Shown here in pieces: positions 57,746 through 64,000 of a stretch of 64,000 nucleotides of DNA. The DNA lies in NCBI RefSeq assembly GCF_019320115.1, contig NC_089581.1:93184802-93248801 (forward strand), read 5' to 3'. This stretch comes from Miscanthus floridulus. Its lineage: Eukaryota; Streptophyta; Magnoliopsida; Poales; Poaceae. The translations under genes were made by a program, and so were the position numbers. Below the pieces are notes generated by a model. It saw nothing but the letters and a program-made list of their open reading frames with translations, was not told the origin of the DNA and ran no database searches. Each line of letters opens with the position of its first letter. The first letter of the stretch is position 1.

Positions 57746-59476
57746 TGTTGGCACAAAACTTCATCCCGTGCCGGGGCACACGAGCAAGCCAGAAGGGTCC
57801 ACTCGATGGAGCTGGAGATCCGCCTAGCTTCAACGCAGGGATTATCGATCCGGCGCACTCCTCCTGAGACATGCCAGTCAATTTGACCCTGCAATTTACA
57901 AGCAGAGAGAGCTAATCAGTAATTTAAGGCGGAACATGCCGGTGTTGCTAGACAGTCCCGAATGTGCGGCTTCGAGAGCCGATGTGGAAGGAAATCGACT
58001 AAATAGTCGATTCCAGCATACTCATAAGAATAAATCAGTTAAAGCTCATGGGGTTGTGGAAGGAAAATCGGTTATCATTTAGGATGTCAATAATAATCAG
58101 TTTATGCTAAGCCAATGACTATAAGTAACCGAATACCTTTTTATATAAAAGAAGCAGCTCATCATCATTTAACCATTTAATAGAGATAAATTTAATGAAC
58201 ATATTAGATCTCATCTATCATTATGACTAGTGGGGCATGAGGTAGAATCATGCAAGCCATAGAAACAACAATATATTCGATGACCCTAACTTATTACTAT
58301 TATTAGTGGGGCATGAGGCAGGATCATGCAGGCCAGAATACAATAATAAGATCATGGGGCTAACACATCTTTCAACCTATCTTTACTTCAACAGTCTCAT
58401 GACATGAACTGCATATGTGAAAACACTCGATATCGACTAAAATAGTCAATTCAGGCATAGCGCATAGTTAAGGTCATGCCCCATCAGGAACAGATCTACC
58501 AAGTAACAATCCCCACTCCACGGTGCTAATAGTGGGGTGTGAGGCAGAATCACACAGGTTCTCGTTAGACAATAGATCGATTCAAGACCAAACATGCCTT
58601 AACCGCACACTATTCATGATCAAGATTGACATCAAACAGCCGATAAAACATAACTCATCATTTAAGATGTAGATTAGATCAATTTAGATTAATAAACGAT
58701 GGGTTTAACAAGATATAAGGTCGATCTAGATCAATCCCAATCAGGCGAAGTGATATTGCTGTAATTAAATAAATAATGAAAGCAATAGACAATATCGGTA
58801 ACTTAATGAATCTATCCGAAGGATGCCACCCTTAGATAGAGCTGATAACTTGACCTTAATCTAGTTCAAGCAGTAGAGGTCAACCGGATCGATGCAGCCG
58901 TACTTGAACTAAACAAGAGTCGATAACTAGCTTATACCAGAGTCACAGTGGAGGTTGACCAGATCGATGCAGCCATACGAATAGAAGTATAAGCCATGAT
59001 GGTACTTATAGACAAGTCAGAGGTCGGCCGGACCGATGCAGCCCTGCTCGCTAAAGAACTCGCCGAGATCTACTCTACTCTGACTCCTAAGGGGTGGTCA
59101 GAGCCGAAAAAAGTAAGTAACTTGTATTTGATTGATTGTGTCTTTTACAATAGCCGAGGTCCAATATTTATACCTAGAGCCTAAACATGAATCCAACTCG
59201 AGCATGACTCATTACAATCTTCGGCATAGAAGAAAACATTTATAATTTAAGATAACTTGGACCCTAATATTTCCCTTTTTGTAGAGTCCGATATGTAGTT
59301 TCCTGGCGCCAACCATAGCTCATCATCGCTATCTGCTGACGTCATCCAAAGAGATCTGATTCTAGAGTCGTATCTGAATCAGCTGATATCGATCCTTATG
59401 CAATCGATTCCTTGATCGACACAAATTTGGAAGCTTCGAGTTCCCACGTTTTTCTCTCCAAATTTTGGTGTAAACG
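57746..59476 (-). repeat. TE-7 3' LTR (1,731 bp)
   Basis: Plus-strand text begins TGTTGGCACAAAAC and ends GGTGTAAACG, matching the TE-1 LTR ends with one transition at the last base. The GGGGCATGAGG.AG.ATCATGCA.GCC units (about 58232, 58308, 58540) and the GTGGAGGT.GACC.GATCGATGCAGCC units (about 58862-59040) are conserved. Confidence 0.9.
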
Positions 59477-59490
59477 CATGCCCCCCAATT
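59477..59490 (-). promoter_or_regulatory. TE-7 polypurine tract
   Basis: The minus strand reads AATTGGGGGGCATG directly before the LTR start, equivalent to the TE-1 tract at 664. Confidence 0.82.
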
Positions 59491-59596
59491 TTGGGATAAA
59501 AGTGATTTTATTCCAAAATTCCTATTTATCTGTTTACCACGCCGTAACGGTTTTGCTCTGAGATATACGTGCGACTCCTAACTTCCCGGGCCGAGT

Positions 59597-59607
59597 CTTA
59601 TATAATG
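59597..59607 (+). promoter_or_regulatory. TATA-like box of the antisense plant mobile domain gene
   Basis: CTTATATAATG lies about 175 bases upstream of the ATG at 59780, followed by a pyrimidine-rich leader with CAACCCTAGC. Together they look like a plant core promoter pointing away from the LTR, on the strand opposite to the element. Activity is untested. Confidence 0.5.
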
Positions 59608-59779
59608 TCCCAATAGTATCTTTTCTGACTCACTTGGCCTATTTGCTTTCCCCTTCTTTCTTGAGCAAATCTCAACAGTCGACGCTGCCATCGCCAAAGC
59701 TTCAACCCTAGCAAATCTTCCACCCCATCAATCTCTTATTCAAGAGGTCTTCCTCATATTCACATCTGTCTCGGTGGTA

Positions 59780-62700
59780 ATGGTGACCAGCGATGACGTC
59801 CCTGAGGTATGCTTTCAAATTCCCATTCTAAAAATGTCGGTTGCTACCCTGTATTTCCTTTGTCCTCAAATTTATTTTATCCAATTTCTAGGAAATGAGG
59901 AATGAAATCTTGATTCCATCAGTTGTTACTTCCAATGTTTATTTTCTTGGGCATCTAGGTGATCCTGATCCATCTAATTTCATCCATCAAGAAACCAACC
60001 AAATCCCCTTCAAACAGTCTGTAGTGGATTTGTCCTCCTAGAACATCAAAACTCCCTTCAAAAACTGCCCTAAAATGCCCAAGGCATGGAGAGATTGGTC
60101 TCATAGGGTATCCGAGAAAAAGGCTAGAGATTGAGAGGTGTATGATTTGAATCAATGTTTGACACTCTCATTGTCTGGGATGGAGAGGAATGATTCACTC
60201 TTGATTTCCGCATCTTATTTCTGGTCTAATGCCCTGAAACGCTTTGTTTTTGGTCATGGCCCGATGACCATTACCCTGGCTAATGTTTATATGTTGACCG
60301 ACCTTAGAATAACCGGGCCAATGCAGCCTTACAAATACTTGAGTACTAGGTTCCTAAGAAATTAGCCAAAATATCAGATTGCACAGGATGGGCAAGTTAT
60401 ATTCTGAACCATTTTAGAGACGAATCAACTATTAGTGAAAGGGAATATGTGGCCTTTCTAATACGTGGTTGGAGAGATTCATCTTCTGTGGGTCATCCTA
60501 TGGTCCAACTTACAATCATAAGCTTATGGCAGAGCATTTGGCAATAGGCAAGGATATCCCTCTTGGAAAGTATCTGCTAGGGGCTGCTTATCATCTGATG
60601 CACCTAGGTAGCTGCCCAATTGCTGAAGAACGAACCTAGTGCATACTATTAGTGGCCCTTAGGTGGTTGATACAACTGTGGCTCAACCTGTACATGCACA
60701 AGATTGCAAGGCCTGATCTCAGAAGTCTGAGTTTGCCTTCTTCCAACTTTGATGAGGAATATAGAGGCGAGAAAGGAAGAACCTATCAGTGCTTGAGCTA
60801 TGGGGAGGCTGCATTGGCCATAACAATTAATATCGATATTGACCATCTCTTCAAAAAGTTTTACAGAGGGTTTGATGCAGGCATCCTAACTTGGCTACCA
60901 TATAATGAGGATGAGAACGATGAGCTAATCTTCCCATTCAAATTCCGATGTGAATCAGGCCGCTTAGACAAGACAATGGCTGCAATCTTTAATTCCTTCA
61001 TCAAGCCCTATGTTCTTCCAGCCAAATTTTGCCATGGTCATGGAAAAATGGCCACAGGCTTCTTCCTTCCAGACAATCTTCCAACTTATGAGTTCTATTG
61101 TCCATCCTTTGTAGCTCGTTAGTTTGGTTTTGGTCAACTTCCCCCTTAATTGTTCTTCAAAAACATACTGAAGCCAAGAGAAGATATCAATGAGCTAATG
61201 GAAGCTTCCAGAGTCTTCCAATTGGGATCAGATCTTCCTTCCCTTTGCTTGCATGATTGGATTAGGGTCAGCTTCTCTTCCACTCTTTTTGACTCCTGGT
61301 GGCAAGAATGGTGCTCCCATCTTTTCTATGGGTTAGTCCACCCTTTGTGCATAGCTCTGGATGGGGAATTCGCTTCTGACAATGAGGTAACTTTATCCCC
61401 TTTTTAGAGAAATTCCTTGATGAATTCCTCTGCCAACTATTCTAACCGAACCCTTTTAGGATAATGAATTCAATCCTCCAAGCTTGGACAGGAAAAGGCA
61501 TCCTATAGATTATTTGCCACCATACCTAGTTTCAAGAATGGGATCAACCGCACCTTCATTGAGGAAATTGATGAAAACTCATGCTACCCCTACCATCATA
61601 ACATATCAATCTTCAAAGTGCAAGGCAGCTCAAGGGACGACCCAAAAAACCACTACTGGAAAAAGACTTCGTAGGACAAGACCTTCAGCCTCTCAGGTAA
61701 ACAATCCATGTTTTTCTCGAACCAATATTCAACTTCGAATCTCATTCCTTCACAGTTATCGAGTATTGCATCCCAATCTACTCTTGGTGCGGTACTACCA
61801 TCCCAAGCGTTTGATTTAGCACCAGTTGAACCCCTATCGGTTGATCCTCAAAAGGAGCCGATTTCGGTTGAAATAACTGATGCCTCCACAATAGCAGAGA
61901 ACGTGAGTTTTATCCTTGACATCCGTCAGAGTATCTTTCTTCAACTTCTTGACTTACTTAGTTTTTTCATCCTCCATCTGACTCCTTACCATGCTAGATA
62001 CTTCCTGAGGAAACATCCATGCAAGAGTAGGACCCTGACAGCCTTCTTAATGATCCTGCCGACGTTGAGGGTGATCCTGTTTCTATCGACACTCAGATTG
62101 TCGATTCCCTAGTTCGGCATATAACTAATGGTAAGGAAGTTACATGTTCAATTTATTTTCTCTATAAAAACATGAGCTAAAATTCTTTCCTAATGTTTGC
62201 AGATGTTAATGTTGAGAGTCTAGAGCTGATTCATCCATATATCACCAGTGCATCATCAGCTGACCCTTCTTAGATAGAGGCTATCACGGAAAAGGTATTG
62301 CATTCATCTCACTGTTCATTGTCATAAACTGATCCAATCCCCTTAATCAAGATTCTCTTAAATGTAGGCATTTGATCTTCTAGCCCTAAGCTACTCTTTC
62401 AATCTGGAGGAGTATCTTGATGAAGATGAAATTAGTTCATCAGCCACCTCCTCCAAGGAAACCTTGCCAGAAGAGACCAAAAATCAGCTAAGAGATGTTC
62501 TGCCAATGCTTGAGAAGAATATAGCCAATTTGGTCTAAGACACTGATCCAATGCATAGAGTTTTCTTGGCCATTAAGGGCAATCCATCCCTAGCTCTCTC
62601 TAGAGTCTTGTCTCCTTTATCTATCTTTGAAGATCAGGTCTTGAAGGTGAAACAGGCTCAGAGGAATCTGTTTGATCATGAAACTTTATTGGCTAAGGGG

Positions 62701-63057
62701 AACTCTAATAGGCAAGAGGCTAAAGAACTGACACAGTTGATTGATCACTTGAAGAACTCCTCCCTTAGTATTGACCCAGAATTGTCTCAACTGGAAGCCA
62801 GGCATGCAGAACTTGAGAAGGAGCTAGAAAATGTGAAGGCTGCCATTGATCATCATAAGTCCACCCTGGCTCAAATACCTAATGCCATTCAACAAAAGAA
62901 ACAGGAACTGCTGGCCAAAGTTAGAGAAGGTAGAGCCATCTGAAGTAGCCTCAAGAGCATTCCTGGATCAGCCGAAGAAGACAAACAATAGATCATTGAA
63001 GTCAATGCTATTTGGCTAGAACTGTTGAAAGTGATCCAGGATGATTTAGACTTGTAA
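59780..63057 (+). pseudogene. Antisense plant mobile domain (PMD) gene with C-terminal coiled coil
   Basis: A multi-exon gene on the plus strand, opposite to TE-7. Exon 1 (59780-59806, MVTSDDVPE) ends at GT and an 85-base intron ends TTCTAG; exon 2 continues in phase from 59892. The domain (to about 61386) contains ASYFWSNALKRFVFGHGPMT, TLANVYMLTDLRITG and WLIQLWLNLYM, which I recognise as the plant mobile domain (Pfam PF10536 as I recall it), found in MAIN/MAIL1 and in transposons. Later exons include 61460-61696 (basic, Thr-rich) and a last exon from about 62370 with a coiled coil (LEARHAELEKELENVKAAI), ending at the TAA at 63055. Stops (for example near 60042, 60363) and frameshifts show decay. 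Confidence 0.82.
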
Positions 63058-63402
63058 TTCATGTATCAACATATGACTTGTAATTCATCTCATTGTGTTT
63101 TCTTTGTTTCGACTAAAGAGCCAATTTGAAAATAGCCAATTCCAGACTTCCAACCTTAATCCCATTAAGTCTGAAAATATGGCCTTTATTATTGCAAAAA
63201 CCCCTCAATCTTCCATCCATAGTCACCCGGCGTCATATTCTCTTTAGTATTAGTGGGGTGCGCTTCGCCTTCTATTAATTATGGTTGCCTTTTGCATGTC
63301 CCGAGGCATCTACCTCTTCGCTCTGTGGCTTCAAATACAAGGCGAGGGCTTCGGCGTTGAACACATCTACACTCGCAACCGCACCTATTCCTTTGCACTT
63401 CT
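63058..63402. other. TE-7 spacer between the PMD gene and protease
   Basis: About 345 bases with no supported gene. It should hold the 3' end of the antisense gene transcript and the junction with the gag-protease part. A short block near 63245-63400 is G+C-richer and is not found in TE-1, so the junction between captured and original sequence is probably near 63430. Confidence 0.5.
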
Positions 63403-63900
63403 TCACCCCTCACAGAACTCTGTAGTGGCCTTCCTCTCTTCCCATATCTTGCCAGAAAAGCATTCAAAGTCTCCTAGTTCCCAAAAGACCAGATTGGCTA
63501 TTGCGATACTCATAGACTCATCAGCGTGAACCAACTCGACATCATCTCCATGCCATTGAATCAAACACTGATGCATGGTCAATGGTACACAATAGTTCAC
63601 ATGAATCCAATCATGACCAAGGAGTAAACTGTATGACCCTTTTCCATTGATGACGAAGAACGTGATAAGTAGAGTCTTACTCTCAATTGTTAGTTCGACG
63701 TTCATTGCCCCCCGGGTCTTAGACGCATTACCCCCAAAGTCCTTAAGCATCATGTAAGTCTCAATCAGATCTCTTGGTCCCTTGCCAAGCTTACAAAAGT
63801 GGTGTAAGGCATAAGATTGACAAAAGCACCTCCGTCCACCAATATCTTGTTCATCGGCTTCCCATCAACAAAACCTTTCATATATAAAGCCTTTAAGTGT
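63403..63900 (-). pseudogene. TE-7 aspartic protease remnant
   Basis: The minus-strand frame of 116 codons at 63753-63403 includes NVELTIESKTLL, GKGSYSLLLGHDWIHV and QWHGDDVELVHADES. Upstream of it, toward 63850, the ILVDGGA.VN active-site text is visible in another frame after a frameshift. It is homologous to TE-1 2699-3260 and better preserved. The frame ends at EFCEG just after similarity to TE-1 stops, consistent with a recombination junction. Confidence 0.78.
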
Positions 63901-64000
63901 CAATGTTGACTGGTTTATCAAATATAGCTTGATGTATAACTATCAACTTGGCAACTATCTCCTCATACTCTGATTCATCAATATCTGAGTAAACTTCCTA

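Larger units (their letters stand above)
57746..64000 (-). mobile_element. TE-7: TE-1-family element carrying an antisense plant mobile domain gene
   Basis: A minus-strand element running off the right edge. From left to right it shows the 3' LTR, polypurine tract, a plus-strand (antisense) plant mobile domain gene, a short spacer and the protease remnant homologous to TE-1. Its LTR is colinear with TE-1 (shared internal repeats and ends). Only about 345 bases separate the antisense gene from protease, so RT, RNase H and integrase are missing, as in TE-1. The five bases before it, gcctc, would be the target duplication; the partner is off-window. Confidence 0.88.

Noticed and set aside
1..64000. 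CRISPR array, tRNA, rRNA or bacterial operons
   Set aside because: No short regularly spaced repeats with unique spacers, no rRNA-like text and no cloverleaf tRNA were noticed. The tRNA-like fragments are primer-binding sites, and the only strict tandem array has a 110-bp unit.

Overview
This window looks like a gene-free, repeat-saturated segment of a large grass nuclear genome, probably Panicoideae. That placement is an inference from the retrotransposon families and their style of long terminal repeats (LTRs); no host gene fixes the species. I see no rRNA or tRNA gene, CRISPR array, bacterial operon or intact host protein-coding gene. Nearly every base outside 7838-10296 belongs to one of seven LTR retrotransposons of the Ty3-gypsy superfamily, named TE-1 to TE-7 here, most of them nested in one another.

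Layout. TE-1 (minus strand, 1-7837, its 3' LTR cut by the window edge) encodes gag and protease but no polymerase. An unassigned 2.5 kb stretch follows (7838-10296). TE-2 (plus strand) starts at 10297 and is split twice. TE-3, a second member of the same family with 4.66 kb LTRs, sits inside TE-2 at 16078-50552, flanked by the target-site duplication cccct/tccct. TE-3 is itself split twice. TE-4 (minus, 26449-31434, duplication catgg) lies in its integrase, and TE-5 (plus, 35490-49048, duplication aggac) lies in its 3' LTR. TE-2 resumes at 50553 and is cut again in gag at 52514 by TE-6 (plus). TE-6 is in turn cut in RNase H at 57746 by TE-7 (minus), a relative of TE-1 that runs off the right edge. 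Insertion order read from the nesting is TE-2 first, then TE-3 and TE-6, then TE-4, TE-5 and TE-7.

Coding content. All retroelement reading frames carry nonsense codons, mostly TAG where CAG or TGG is expected, as in methylated, decaying repeats. TE-3, TE-5 and TE-6 carry gag-protease-RT-RNase H, with integrase also present in TE-3 and TE-5. TE-3 has a chromodomain-like C-terminus and a tRNA-Met-like primer site, so it resembles Tekay/Del chromoviruses. TE-5 and TE-6 resemble the Tat lineage. TE-4 has one 637-codon gag-protease frame and nothing else. TE-1 and TE-7 also lack RT and integrase, so these three look non-autonomous.

Most interesting content. Two elements carry a multi-exon gene on the strand opposite to the element, between the retroviral genes and the 3' LTR, with its own TATA-like sequence. 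TE-5 carries an antisense gene with a Transposase_28-like ('putative gypsy type transposon') domain plus a coiled coil (46776 to 43638). TE-7 carries an antisense plant mobile domain gene plus a coiled coil (59780 to 63057), in the space where pol would be. Splice sites are still recognisable. Because they lie antisense to the genomic RNA, the introns could survive retrotransposition. TE-2 and TE-3 also share an extra 354-codon reading frame upstream of gag.
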